Source of the DNA: Succinivibrionaceae bacterium | GTDB taxonomy: Bacteria > Pseudomonadota > Gammaproteobacteria > Enterobacterales > Succinivibrionaceae | DNA length: 64,000 nucleotides | Direction: 5' to 3' | NCBI GenBank assembly: GCA_019420905.1 | Contig: JAHZGH010000010.1 | Location: 1 to 64,000 of the forward strand | Shown here: piece after piece, positions 25,693 through 35,057 of the stretch | Layout of the letters: each line of letters starts with the position of its first letter | How positions within the stretch are numbered: position 1 is the stretch's first letter | Made by a program: the position numbers and the translations under genes | Notes under the pieces: model-generated | What the model saw: the letters and a program-made list of their open reading frames with translations, nothing else | Database searches by the model: none | What the model was told of the DNA's origin: nothing

Positions 25693-26448
25693 TTTATCTT
25701 CTAAGCTGCAGACACCGTCAATACCTAAAGCAATTCCTAAGCCTGCCTCAACACAAGCTGCTGCAGAATTACTTTGATTAAACGTTGCAACCACATTTAA
25801 ATTTTCAAAATTAACATCAGACAGACCTTTAATAGTCTTACTTACCATATATTCTTTACGTAAAACTAAAGGATAATGATAAATATCTTTATGATCGGCA
25901 TAGCCTTTCTTAAACAAAGGGTGATCTTTTCTAACAATTAAGCCTAAATTATCGCTTTGAGGCAATTGAACATTTTCAAAATACAGCAAATCATCAGAAT
26001 CTAAAAATATGCCAAAATCCAAAATACCTTTGTCTAAAAAGCCCTTAACCTCATTATAAGAAGCGGAATGTAATTCAAAAGTAACTTTAGGATATTTAGT
26101 ACGGAATGCCGTCATAAGTTCAGCAATAAACTTAAGATTAGGAGTTTCTGTTACACCAATACTTATACATCCTGATATACTGCTTGCATCGCTATTAATC
26201 TCATTTACTGCAATTGAAGCTAAACTTACAAGCTCGTTTGCTCTACGATGCAAGATCCGCCCTTTATCCGTAAGACTTATACGATGCTTACGATTACCTC
26301 TCACAAAGAGTTTGACATGCAGCTCATCCTCAAGATCCATAAGTTGTCGAGATAATGTCGGCTGTGATAAATGCAAAACCTCCGCAGCTTTTGAAATGCT
26401 TTCCTCTTCTACTACTTTAAGGAAGTAGCGCAGTACTCTCAAGTCCAT
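25618..26448 (-). CDS. LysR-family transcriptional regulator, C-terminus altered by duplication
   Basis: DNA-binding regulator with the N-terminal winged helix-turn-helix (LRYFLKVVEEESISKAAEVL, HLSQPTLSRQL) and a periplasmic-binding-protein-like effector domain. I chose the ATG at 26448 (MDLRVL) because AGGGAG sits 6 nt upstream; an earlier ATG at 26469 lacks one. The present product is 276 aa and ends VRHKIWRLFLLSQM. Removing one copy of the 41-bp repeat restores a frame that reads on through NLSIAWKSVLARSQVSELF to a TGA at 25523, about 294 aa, the usual LysR length. Target unknown; no divergent gene is adjacent. Confidence 0.85.
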   Translation of the reverse strand: MDLRVLRYFLKVVEEESISKAAEVLHLSQPTLSRQLMDLEDELHVKLFVRGNRKHRISLTDKGRILHRRANELVSLASIAVNEINSDASSISGCISIGVTETPNLKFIAELMTAFRTKYPKVTFELHSASYNEVKGFLDKGILDFGIFLDSDDLLYFENVQLPQSDNLGLIVRKDHPLFKKGYADHKDIYHYPLVLRKEYMVSKTIKGLSDVNFENLNVVATFNQSNSAAACVEAGLGIALGIDGVCSLEDKDLAFIPFKPDVRHKIWRLFLLSQM

Positions 26449-26469
26449 TAAAAACTCCCTATAAGGCAT

Positions 26470-27032
26470 TATTTTTATATACTAATAACTATATAACTGC
26501 TAAAAGATTTTATTTATTAATAATATTTATTGCATACAATCTAATTTTAGTTAATTTAACACAATAAAAAAATTATTAAATATATATTTCCATAAAATTA
26601 TCATAATTTATTTAAAATAATTGTGTAAAAATCAAAGTACATAGCTAAAAGTCAATTTCTCTAAAAATTTATATATCATCTTATTATTAATAAATAAGAT
26701 GATTTTACTTTTTTATAGAATCAGCATTTACATCTCTTTTAAAAATATAAGATGATGCCGTTTAAAATAATTTTTTAAGCTCTGCAAAATCCTTAATTAT
26801 TTTATTTAAATTTGAAATTTATCCTAAATAAAAATTCATTAAATGCTTTTGCTAAGATAAAACGACAATGCATTAATTATTCTTTGACATATCCCATTGC
26901 TAATTTGCAGATATTAGCTTAAAAATTTAAAGACTGCAGACATTCTGTTTTTTAAAACAAATATATAAAAATATGCAAGATATCATAACTAATATCTTAA
27001 TCTTTACTAATTATTTAATATTACAAATAATA
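26470..27032. other. AT-rich spacer with no gene found
   Basis: About 560 bp of A/T-rich sequence between the LysR gene and the topA terminator. No reading frame, RNA gene or clear operator was recognised. Confidence 0.5.
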
Positions 27033-27064
27033 AAAGAGCTCTATGGTAAAACCTAGAGCTCTTT
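27033..27064 (-). terminator. topA operon terminator
   Basis: AAAGAGCTCTA (27033-27043) pairs with TAGAGCTCTTT (27054-27064); on the minus strand a T-rich tract follows. Confidence 0.8.
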
Positions 27065-27085
27065 ATTAAAAACTAATATCTAAAA

Positions 27086-29701
27086 TTACTCTGATTTTTT
27101 TCTAGCACGACTTTTAGCTTCGGAAATTTCCCATTCTTGATTCTGCTCATTATAAAAAGCAGTAAATCCTGTAGGCTTGCCATCTCTTACGCCTATAACA
27201 TACTGCTTGCCCATTTTACGGCTAAAACGCACCTCTGTTTCATTACCATCAGGATCTTTTTCTGGAGCCTTAGCTAAATATCTGAATTTAGGAGAAATAC
27301 GATCATAAAAACGCTTAAGTTCAGACACCTTTGGTGGTCTGGTTTCTCTAACCTTAGGGAAATTATGCGCAGCTAAGAAAATACCAGAAGCTCCATCCCG
27401 CAAGACATAATGAGAACCTTCAGTTTTACACTGAAGCTCTGGCAAATCCACAGGATCTTCTCTTGGCGGAGCTACCTGACCATTTTTTAAAATCTTGCGA
27501 GTATTGCCGCACTCACTATTGCTACAAGCCATATATTTGCCAAAGCGGCCATCCTTAAGAACCATCTTAGAACCGCATTTTTCGCAGATAACCTCAGGGC
27601 CAAGATCTATTTCAGAAGAAAAATTACCCTCTTCAAAGCTATAGCCGTCACAGCCTGGCAATGAGCACAGATACAGCTTATGTTTCTCGTCAATGAGATA
27701 TCCATCCATGACAGAATGGCACTTAGGGCAGCGAGGTCGAGAACGCAGAATTTCAGTCTCCTCTTCCTCAGACAGCTCTTTTTTATTTAAAGCACCTATA
27801 TCTATAGGAGATAAATTTAAAGTCTTATGACAGCGTTCAGCAGCTTTAACATTTTTATCATAATAGCCTAAGCATGAGAGGAACATGCCTGTCTTGCCGG
27901 ACTGCACAGCCATATGATACTTGCCACATTCAGGGCATATCATAGAAACCTCCAAAGGCTTGTTTTCCGGCATTCCACCTTCAGAGGAAGGTGCACTAGC
28001 TTTTTCTAATTCCTCATCAAAGCTCTTAAAGAATTTATCTAGGCTTTCTAGCCAATTTTCCTTCCCCTGAGCTATAAGATCTAAACTATCTTCCATTGAA
28101 GCAGTAAAAGACGTATCCATAAGATCTTTAAAGCTAAAACGTAATCTGTCAGTTACTACCTCACCCATTCTCTCAGCATAAAAACGGCCATGTTCAATTT
28201 TTACATAGCCACGCTCCTGAATGGTAGAAATAATTGAAGCATAAGTAGAAGGTCTGCCGATACCATCCTTTTCTAGCTCTTTAACTAAAGAAGCCTCAGA
28301 AAAACGAGCCGGCGGTTGTGTAAAATGCTGCAAGCTTTCGAGCTTGTCTAAGCTTAAAAGATCATTTACCTTAAGCTCCGGCAATAAAGTTTCCTCAGAC
28401 TTGCCAAAGCCCCAAACCTTACGGAAGCCATCAAAAATAACATGACGTCCAGAAGCTTTAAGCTCATAATCATTGCAGCTTACGCTCAATGAGGTAGATT
28501 CATAAAGCTGAGAAGTCATCTGACAGGCTAAATAACGAGCTTTAATCAAAGCAAACAGGCGCTGTCCATCTCGGTCAATGTCTGCTGGCAAAGGAGAGAA
28601 CGGATGCGATGGACGAATAGCCTCATGAGCTTCTTGAGCAGATTCCTTTGACTTATAATAATTAGGCTTTTGTGGTACATAGGCATCGCCGTACTCTTTT
28701 GAAATAATCTCTCTTGCAGTCTCTATAGCCTCGTCAGATAAGTTAACGCTGTCAGTACGCATATAAGTAATCAAACCGCGCTCATACAATCTTTGCGCTA
28801 CCATCATGGTTTTTTTAACGCTAAAGCCTAGCCGCTGATTGGCAGACTGCTGTAAAGTTGAAGTTGTAAATGGCGGTTGAGGAGATTGCTTGCCAGGCTT
28901 TACATCAACTTTTGATACAATGTATTTTCCTTGCTTTAAGGCATCAACGATAAGCTCGGCTTCTTTTTTATTCTTAATCTGGCACTTTTTCCCATTAAAA
29001 TTAGCCAAATTCAGCTTTAAGCTTTCGCCTTTCGGTGTCTTGGTATATGCATCAATAGACCAGTATTCTTCAGGCACAAATGATTTTATCTGGCGCTCAC
29101 GATCAACAATCAATTCAACAGCCACTGACTGTACGCGTCCTGCAGACAGGCCTCGAGCTACTTTCTTCCATAAAAGCGGCGAAACCATAAAGCCAACTAC
29201 ACGATCTAAAAAACGTCTGGTTTGCTGCGCATTAACCAAATCCATATTAATACGGCCTGGATTTTTAAAAGCCTTAGTAATGGCATTAAGGGTAATTTCA
29301 GGATACTTTACACGCAGATATTTATCTTCGCTGCCGCCTAAAACTTCTTTTAAATGCCACGCAATAGCTTCTCCCTCTCGATCAAGATCAGTTGCCAAGT
29401 AAACTTTATCGGCATTCTTTGCAAGCTTTTTAAGTTCAGCTACAACCTTTTCCTTGCCAGGCATGATCTCATAATTAGCCTTCCAATTATTGTAAGGATC
29501 AATCCCCATTCTCTTAAATAGGGCCTTATTCTTATCAGAACGGCTTTTAGCTGCAGTTTTCTTTTTTTCAGAACTGCTGCCGCCAACCGGAAGATCTCGG
29601 ATATGACCAACACTGGCTTTAACAATATAATCATCGCCCAAATAGCGATTGATAATTGTTGCCTTGGAAGGAGACTCCACAATAACCAATGATTTACTCA
29701 T
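27086..29701 (-). CDS. topA: DNA topoisomerase I
   Basis: Type IA topoisomerase relaxing negative supercoils, 871 aa. The Toprim domain is N-terminal (LVIVESPSKATIINRYLG, YLATDLDREGEAIAWHL). The active-site tyrosine is Y313 in GLITYMRTDSVNLS. C-terminal four-Cys zinc modules follow (CPECGKYHMAV, CPKCHSVMDGY, CEKCGSKMVL) and then a basic tail ending in Lys/Arg. Last gene of cvfB-sohB-topA, 14 nt after sohB; the sohB-topA neighbourhood also occurs in enterics. Confidence 0.97.
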   Translation of the reverse strand: MSKSLVIVESPSKATIINRYLGDDYIVKASVGHIRDLPVGGSSSEKKKTAAKSRSDKNKALFKRMGIDPYNNWKANYEIMPGKEKVVAELKKLAKNADKVYLATDLDREGEAIAWHLKEVLGGSEDKYLRVKYPEITLNAITKAFKNPGRINMDLVNAQQTRRFLDRVVGFMVSPLLWKKVARGLSAGRVQSVAVELIVDRERQIKSFVPEEYWSIDAYTKTPKGESLKLNLANFNGKKCQIKNKKEAELIVDALKQGKYIVSKVDVKPGKQSPQPPFTTSTLQQSANQRLGFSVKKTMMVAQRLYERGLITYMRTDSVNLSDEAIETAREIISKEYGDAYVPQKPNYYKSKESAQEAHEAIRPSHPFSPLPADIDRDGQRLFALIKARYLACQMTSQLYESTSLSVSCNDYELKASGRHVIFDGFRKVWGFGKSEETLLPELKVNDLLSLDKLESLQHFTQPPARFSEASLVKELEKDGIGRPSTYASIISTIQERGYVKIEHGRFYAERMGEVVTDRLRFSFKDLMDTSFTASMEDSLDLIAQGKENWLESLDKFFKSFDEELEKASAPSSEGGMPENKPLEVSMICPECGKYHMAVQSGKTGMFLSCLGYYDKNVKAAERCHKTLNLSPIDIGALNKKELSEEEETEILRSRPRCPKCHSVMDGYLIDEKHKLYLCSLPGCDGYSFEEGNFSSEIDLGPEVICEKCGSKMVLKDGRFGKYMACSNSECGNTRKILKNGQVAPPREDPVDLPELQCKTEGSHYVLRDGASGIFLAAHNFPKVRETRPPKVSELKRFYDRISPKFRYLAKAPEKDPDGNETEVRFSRKMGKQYVIGVRDGKPTGFTAFYNEQNQEWEISEAKSRARKKSE

Positions 29702-29715
29702 AATCCTTATACCTT

Positions 29716-30840
29716 CTAATAGAGCTTATCCACACTTTTGGCTTCATCGAGCTCATGCTTTACAGCCTTAACCCAAGTTTCGGCACAAAGAAATTTCTTT
29801 ATCTTTAATAAAATAGACTTTTTTGTATTACGCTTCCAGACTATTTTTACTGCACAGCCAAAAGTATCGTCTATTCTTTTGGCAATATAACTGTCAGAAG
29901 TCGCAATTTCATCAACTAAACCTAAATTTAAAGCATCTTTAGCCAGCCAATGTTCACCTGTGGCTACATCATCTATCTTATCTTGCAGCTGAGGACGATA
30001 ATTTGTCACTACCTGCTTAAAACGATTGTGAATATCCTCAAGTTCCTGTTTAAACTTTTCTCTGCCTTCGTCTGTATTTTCTCCAAACATTGTTACAGTA
30101 CGCTTATATTTTCCTGCTGTAATTTGCTCATAATCCACATCATACTTATCTAAAAGACGATGAAAATTCGGCAAAGAAGCTACTACGCCAATGGATCCTA
30201 TATAAGCAAAAGGAGCTGCCACAATCTTGTCAGCAACACATGCCATCAGATAGCCGCCAGAGGCTGCAACCTCATCAACACATACAGTAAGCTTTATACC
30301 TTTTTCTCTGATCCTCACTAGTTGAGCTGAAGCTAATCCATAAGCATTAACTAAGCCGCCTGGAGATTTTAAATTTAAAATAACCTCATCCTTATCTGTG
30401 GCTACATCTAAAATTGCATCAATTTTCTTTACGAGATGCTTTAAATAAGACGCTTCAACATCACCTGAAAAATTAATCACATAAAGATTTTGTGGACAGA
30501 AATATCCTTCACTAATCTTTGAGTTTAATAATTCCTGACGCTTTTTTTCTTCTTCTGAAGCTTTTTCTTTTTGTGTTTTCTTTCGTTTCTTTTTTAAACG
30601 CTTGAGTTCTTTTTCATCAACAGTACTGATTTCTTCAAGTCTTGCCTGCATAAAATTTCTGCGAGCTTTAACTTTATCTTTAAGATCAATAATCTCAAGC
30701 TTATCTTCAGATTTTTCAACTTTTACGCTTTTTAAAGCCTTCAAAACAGACACAATAAAGATCACAATAAAGGCAAAAACAAAAGCGATAATAAGACTCT
30801 TCAACGCAAATATGCCTATATCTGCTAAAAAATCAATCAT
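29716..30840 (-). CDS. sohB: Inner-membrane serine peptidase SohB
   Basis: S49-family signal-peptide-peptidase-like protease, 374 aa. One N-terminal membrane helix (about 5-30) is followed by a charged Lys/Glu-rich linker and the protease core. The nucleophile is S194 in AASGGYLMAC, and the general-base lysine is expected in GKYKRTVTMFG. I chose the ATG at 30840 (overlapping the cvfB stop as TGATG); a TTG one codon earlier is also in frame. Confidence 0.92.
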   Translation of the reverse strand: MIDFLADIGIFALKSLIIAFVFAFIVIFIVSVLKALKSVKVEKSEDKLEIIDLKDKVKARRNFMQARLEEISTVDEKELKRLKKKRKKTQKEKASEEEKKRQELLNSKISEGYFCPQNLYVINFSGDVEASYLKHLVKKIDAILDVATDKDEVILNLKSPGGLVNAYGLASAQLVRIREKGIKLTVCVDEVAASGGYLMACVADKIVAAPFAYIGSIGVVASLPNFHRLLDKYDVDYEQITAGKYKRTVTMFGENTDEGREKFKQELEDIHNRFKQVVTNYRPQLQDKIDDVATGEHWLAKDALNLGLVDEIATSDSYIAKRIDDTFGCAVKIVWKRNTKKSILLKIKKFLCAETWVKAVKHELDEAKSVDKLY

Positions 30841-31721
30841 CAATTACCTTCCTTACGCAGGATAATCTCCTCACGGCCAGCTTCAGTTAGGGTAACTGAA
30901 TTGTCATGAATTTCGATAAAACGCTGTTTATACAGCAAGCCTATAGTTTTTTTAAATTTAGCTTTTGACATATGCAGATAATTTTCAATATCTTCAGGAG
31001 AGGATTTATCCGAAAAAGGCAGAGAACCTTTATTTTTAAAAATGATATCTAAAAGCTCTGAGGCTGCATGCTCAACACCACTTCGACCTGGTTCCTGCAT
31101 AGAAATATCCAAGCGACCATCATCGCGAATATTTACCACATAGGCATCATAGCGTTTACCACTGCGAATTTCTCCTTTTTGCGAGCTTGCATAAATCAAG
31201 CCGTAATAAAGATCATCAACCGCCACTCGATAGCCCAATGGCGTCCGCTCAACTGGTACGCAAGTAACTTTCTGTCCAACCTTATATTCTCCAGCAGGGG
31301 GAACGTCTTTAAGATAGCGGTTAAGTCTCTGCGTTCCAAACAACCGCCCATAATTATCTTCAGCAATATAGATTAATGCACTACTGCCTACTTCAAAATT
31401 AGTACGTTGTTCAGATACTGGCACTAACAGCTCTTTAGGAATACCTAAATCTAAATATGCTGTACCGCAATCAATTGAGGTAACCATCAATCTGCCCACC
31501 ATGCCTTTTTGCAAATACGGGCGTCTTGCCGTAGCTAAGACTCGGCCACCGTCAACATATAAAAATACTCTTAAAGTATCTCCAATCTCTAAATTTGCCG
31601 GCAATTGCTTTCTAGGTATAAATAATTCACCAAAACTATCCCCATCAATAAACGCACCCTGATCGGTAATCTTTACTACTTTACGGGATATCATTTTTCC
31701 AATTTCAAGATCAGAACTCAT
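30840..31721 (-). CDS. cvfB: CvfB/YitL-type S1 RNA-binding protein
   Basis: 293 aa with successive S1-like beta-barrels (DQGAFIDGDSFGELFIPRKQ, GTAYLDLGIPKELLVPVSEQ, YVVNIRDDGRLDISMQ) and a C-terminal winged helix (IENYLHMSKAKFKKTIGLLYKQ). This is the CvfB/YitL arrangement. S. aureus CvfB influences virulence gene expression; the role here is not known. First gene of the operon; its stop overlaps the sohB start. Confidence 0.85.
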   Translation of the reverse strand: MSSDLEIGKMISRKVVKITDQGAFIDGDSFGELFIPRKQLPANLEIGDTLRVFLYVDGGRVLATARRPYLQKGMVGRLMVTSIDCGTAYLDLGIPKELLVPVSEQRTNFEVGSSALIYIAEDNYGRLFGTQRLNRYLKDVPPAGEYKVGQKVTCVPVERTPLGYRVAVDDLYYGLIYASSQKGEIRSGKRYDAYVVNIRDDGRLDISMQEPGRSGVEHAASELLDIIFKNKGSLPFSDKSSPEDIENYLHMSKAKFKKTIGLLYKQRFIEIHDNSVTLTEAGREEIILRKEGN

Positions 31722-31918
31722 ATAAAAGCTCCATCAAAAAAAACATTCTTTTATTTATATTAAACCATTTTTTCAAAAGGTCTTAAACAAAAACTCTAGT
31801 TATTGCAAGTAATTACCACGCTATCTCACAAAGTTTAAGAAATTTTTATTTACTTGTACAAATATTCTCAATATGTCACAATCGTTACTTAGAATTTTGG
31901 TTATTTTAAGTATTTATT

Positions 31919-32305
31919 ATGAATTCAGCAAATCTAACTTTATTATTCATAGGCTTAGGCGGATTTTTAGGAGCAATTTTAAGAGCCTTAACCGGAATGA
32001 TTTTGACTAAGACTCCTTTTATATTAGGAATTCCTTTAGCAACTTTGATAGTCAATATAACAGGCTCCTTTCTTATAGGAATATTTCTTTGCGCTCCTCA
32101 TATCTTAGCTCATCCAAATTTAAAAGCTTTTTTAACTGCTGGGCTCATGGGCGGACTTACAACCTTTTCAACCTTCAGTTTCGATAATTTAAATCTTTTA
32201 AACCATCATTTATTTATACAAGCATTTTTTAATATTGCTTTAAATGTATTCTTAGGCTTACTCGCCTGTTATCTCGGAAGCCTTATAGGCAAGCATTTTA
32301 TGTAG
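31919..32305 (+). CDS. crcB: Fluoride channel, CrcB/Fluc family
   Basis: Dual-topology dimeric fluoride exporter, 128 aa, four membrane helices. GGFLGAILRAL at the start, NITGSFLIG, and GLMGGLTTFSTFSFD with the Phe/Thr/Ser track that lines the pore are all conserved. No fluoride-riboswitch pattern is visible in the 197-bp upstream region. It diverges from cvfB and converges on rplY. Confidence 0.93.
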   Translation: MNSANLTLLFIGLGGFLGAILRALTGMILTKTPFILGIPLATLIVNITGSFLIGIFLCAPHILAHPNLKAFLTAGLMGGLTTFSTFSFDNLNLLNHHLFIQAFFNIALNVFLGLLACYLGSLIGKHFM

Positions 32306-32441
32306 ACAATAATATTAGCGCAAGCTTTTACTTATGGACTAAAAATATATCTAATTCTCTGCTAATAAAAACTAAATAATAATTAAAATCTATTATTTTT
32401 CTTCATATCTTTGATATTTTTAAGTTTTTTATCCTTATATA

Positions 32442-32477
32442 AAAAAACACCTAAACTATAAAGTTTAGGTGTTTTTT
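32442..32477. terminator. Bidirectional terminator between crcB and rplY
   Basis: ACACCTAAACT and AGTTTAGGTGT form an 11-bp stem flanked by A7 and T7 tracts. Confidence 0.9.
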
Positions 32478-32493
32478 ATAGAGCAACTTCTTA

Positions 32494-32778
32494 TTAGACG
32501 CGTAAGAAGTCTAAATGAAGCATACGCTCAGAAACCGGGTGACGCTGAATGTCAACAGGCTTTACGGCAATCTTTTCGCCGTTTAAGGAAATAGTTAAGC
32601 CGTTAAAGAACTCATCCTTTAAGCTAGCTGCAATGAGTTTCTTCTCATCTAATAAAATAGAAATAGCATCCTTGCCCTGACCGATGATAATTGCAGGGAT
32701 TTGCTCGTTACGACGATGGCGGCGGCTCGCACCTCTTCCGAAGTCGGAACGGACAGTTGCTTCTAATTCGATAGCCAT
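32494..32778 (-). CDS. rplY: 50S ribosomal protein bL25
   Basis: 5S rRNA-binding ribosomal protein, 94 aa, the same short form as in E. coli and without the CTC extension. RSDFGRGASRRHRR, IPAIIIGQG and VKPVDIQRHPVSERMLHLDFL match the family. Monocistronic, with a terminator directly downstream. Confidence 0.96.
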   Translation of the reverse strand: MAIELEATVRSDFGRGASRRHRRNEQIPAIIIGQGKDAISILLDEKKLIAASLKDEFFNGLTISLNGEKIAVKPVDIQRHPVSERMLHLDFLRV

Positions 32779-32898
32779 ATTAAAAATTCCTATGTTATGA
32801 ATTTAATTTAAAATAAGATAAAATTAACTTACTGTGTTCCTGCGACCAAAAACACAGTGCGAGTAATTATAACAAAAAAAGGCATTAAAGCAAAATTT

Positions 32899-33420
32899 AT
32901 GGAAAACTATCAAAGACCTTCTAAAGATGAATCTTTTATGGAAATTGCAGTTGCCGTTTCCATGCGCTCTACATGTTTACGCCGTCGCTATGGTGCCGTA
33001 ATTGTTTCTAAAGATGGCCGCATTGTTTCTACAGGATACAATGGAGCTCCTCGCGGAAGAGCTAATTGCGTTGATTTAGGGTTCTGCTTACGCAAACAAT
33101 GCAATATTAAACCTGGTACTCACTACGAACTCTGCCGAGCTGTACACGCTGAGGCTAATGCTATTGTCAACGGTAATCCGCTTGATATCGTAGGCTCTAC
33201 CCTATACTTAGCTGGTACTGACGTTGATAGCGGTAAACCTACTTCACAAATGCGTCCCTGCGCTATGTGTGAGCGTTTAATTTTAAATGCACAGATAGCC
33301 CGCGTAGTTATGCGCAATGAGCAAGGCAAGCTATTTAGCGTAAATCCTCTTAACTGGGAAGACGATCTGCCTGAAAAATTAACAGCAATCTTAAATAAAC
33401 AGGAGGAGTGCGGATGTTAA
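32899..33420 (+). CDS. dCMP deaminase-family protein
   Basis: Zinc-dependent cytidine/deoxycytidylate deaminase fold, 173 aa from the ATG at 32899. The zinc and catalytic residues are H83-A-E85 and C121-x2-C124 (PCAMC). YGAVIVSKDGRIVSTGYNGAP and the Cys-rich insert between strand and HAE are typical of the ComEB/dCMP deaminase group, which feeds dUMP to thymidylate synthesis. A GTG at 32857 would add 14 residues that are not typical of the family. Overlaps the next gene by 7 nt. Confidence 0.82.
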   Translation: MENYQRPSKDESFMEIAVAVSMRSTCLRRRYGAVIVSKDGRIVSTGYNGAPRGRANCVDLGFCLRKQCNIKPGTHYELCRAVHAEANAIVNGNPLDIVGSTLYLAGTDVDSGKPTSQMRPCAMCERLILNAQIARVVMRNEQGKLFSVNPLNWEDDLPEKLTAILNKQEECGC

Positions 33421-34037
33421 AGCTCGAAGATGTTTATAAATATAAAGCTCTGATTTTCGATTTAGACGGCACATTGGTCGATTCAGAACCTTGTCACCTA
33501 AAAGCCTGGCTAGAAGTACTTGCTAAATACAACCTGCCGCCTATGGATCTCAATTATATGCAAAAAGTCGGCGGCATCAGTACTTATAAAATATGTGAAA
33601 TGTACTGTCGTGAGCATCATAGACCAGAACTTGATACTAAAAGCATTTCTTTAGAAAAGATTACACTGTATAAGAAAAAATATATGCAGCAAGTAAGCGT
33701 CCATCCATATATAGCATCAATCTTGTGTGAAGCTCACGATAAAGGAATCAAAACTGCTGTAGCTACCGGTTCTCAATTACCAGAAACCGAATTCTTGCTC
33801 AAAAAGCACAATCTTTTAGATAAAATTGACACTATTGTTTCATCAGACCAAGTCTCACATTGTAAACCAGCTCCAGATACTTATCTGCTAGCTTCAAGAC
33901 GATTAGCTACCGTTCCTTCACAATGCTTGGTATTTGAGGACACTAATATAGGCCTTCAGGGTATTAAAGCTGCAGGCATGACAGCCGTACAGGTTTTTGA
34001 AGGAAAAATCATCTCTGATTTTATCGTTGCGGAATAA
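33414..34037 (+). CDS. HAD phosphatase of the YqaB/beta-phosphoglucomutase type
   Basis: 207 aa. Motif I is FDLDGTLVDSEP, followed by a helical cap; then VATGS, KPAPDTYLLASRRL and VFEDTNIGLQGIKAAGM. The sequence follows E. coli YqaB, a fructose-1-phosphate phosphatase of low specificity, through its whole length; the substrate here is unproven. The ATG at 33414 is preceded by AGGAGG at 7 nt spacing and lies inside the end of the deaminase gene. Confidence 0.8.
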   Translation: MLKLEDVYKYKALIFDLDGTLVDSEPCHLKAWLEVLAKYNLPPMDLNYMQKVGGISTYKICEMYCREHHRPELDTKSISLEKITLYKKKYMQQVSVHPYIASILCEAHDKGIKTAVATGSQLPETEFLLKKHNLLDKIDTIVSSDQVSHCKPAPDTYLLASRRLATVPSQCLVFEDTNIGLQGIKAAGMTAVQVFEGKIISDFIVAE

Positions 34038-34040
34038 TCA

Positions 34041-34075
34041 AAAAAATAACCTTCATTTTTGAAGGTTATTTTTTT
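34041..34075. terminator. Bidirectional terminator
   Basis: AAAAAATAACCTTCA (34041-34055) pairs with TGAAGGTTATTTTTTT, between convergent genes. Confidence 0.9.
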
Positions 34076-34082
34076 ATATTAC

Positions 34083-34952
34083 CTAAGCTTCTTCAACTAA
34101 CTTTGGACTTAGCTCAGCAGGTCTGTTATCTATTTTATCAGGATCGTAATTACGTCTTTCATTACTATTCATATCGGAAATAATTTCCAAATCCTGTAAA
34201 GAAAGATCAAAATCATAAAGCTTGGAATTTAGTAAAATCCGCTCAGGATGTACTGATTTAGGAATAACCGCTATACCTCTTTGAATATCCCAGCGCAAAA
34301 TAGCTTGCGAAGGCTTAATCTTATAATAATTACAAATGCCGATTAATCGAGGATCGTCTACCAAAAGCCTTCCTTCGCCTCCCAAAGGAGAATAAGCTTC
34401 CATCAGGATATTCTTTTTACGGCAATAGGCTAGCAGCTCCTCCTCTGTGTTTACTGGATGAATTTCCATCTGATTTACCTGAGGGATTGTTGTAGCTCCA
34501 GCTTTCTCTAATGCTTCTAAATGATGGATCTTAAAATTAGAAACTCCTATCGCACGGCATAATCCTTCTTTTTGTAGCTTTTCAAGCTCTATATAAGCTT
34601 TTTCAAAACCTTTAAACGGCCAATGCAGCAAAAATAAATCGACATAATCTAAACCTAAACGCTCAAGCGAGCCTAAAAGGCCTGCTCGCGGATTTTCCCA
34701 ATCGGTTTTCCACAATTTAGTAGTTACAAAAATTTTATCTCGACTTATACCGCTATCGGCTATGCCTCTGCCTACACTTTTTTCGTTGCAGTAAGCTCGC
34801 GCCGTATCCAGCATACGATATCCGTATTCTAAAGCACATCTTACAGCCTGACGAGCAACTTCTCCTGATGGAGTATGAAATAAGCCCAAACCTAATAAAG
34901 GCATCTTGACGCCGTTATTTAAGGTTACAGTAGAATCAATCGTAAGCTTCAT
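34083..34952 (-). CDS. Aldo/keto reductase
   Basis: NADPH-dependent carbonyl reductase of the AKR superfamily, 289 aa, soluble TIM barrel. The catalytic tetrad is complete: D49 and Y54 (DTARAYCNE), K79 (TTKLW) and H110 (LLHWP). The cofactor-binding end is IPKSVHPERI. Closest in style to the DkgA/2,5-diketo-gluconate reductase group, but the substrate is not determined. Confidence 0.85.
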   Translation of the reverse strand: MKLTIDSTVTLNNGVKMPLLGLGLFHTPSGEVARQAVRCALEYGYRMLDTARAYCNEKSVGRGIADSGISRDKIFVTTKLWKTDWENPRAGLLGSLERLGLDYVDLFLLHWPFKGFEKAYIELEKLQKEGLCRAIGVSNFKIHHLEALEKAGATTIPQVNQMEIHPVNTEEELLAYCRKKNILMEAYSPLGGEGRLLVDDPRLIGICNYYKIKPSQAILRWDIQRGIAVIPKSVHPERILLNSKLYDFDLSLQDLEIISDMNSNERRNYDPDKIDNRPAELSPKLVEEA

Positions 34953-35057
34953 AAATAAATCAGCGTAAAATTCAAAAGAATCTACGCCCCTCCTTTTTAT
35001 TTTAGCAATATATGTTAAGTGCTGCCCAAGGCTCTAATTTATATAAACTATATTTTT

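Noticed and set aside
28890..29402. 170-codon plus-strand frame inside topA
   Set aside because: Antisense shadow of a strongly conserved coding region; no ribosome-binding site or protein family.
31722..31918. Fluoride riboswitch before crcB
   Set aside because: The region is AT-rich and lacks the conserved paired elements of the crcB motif.
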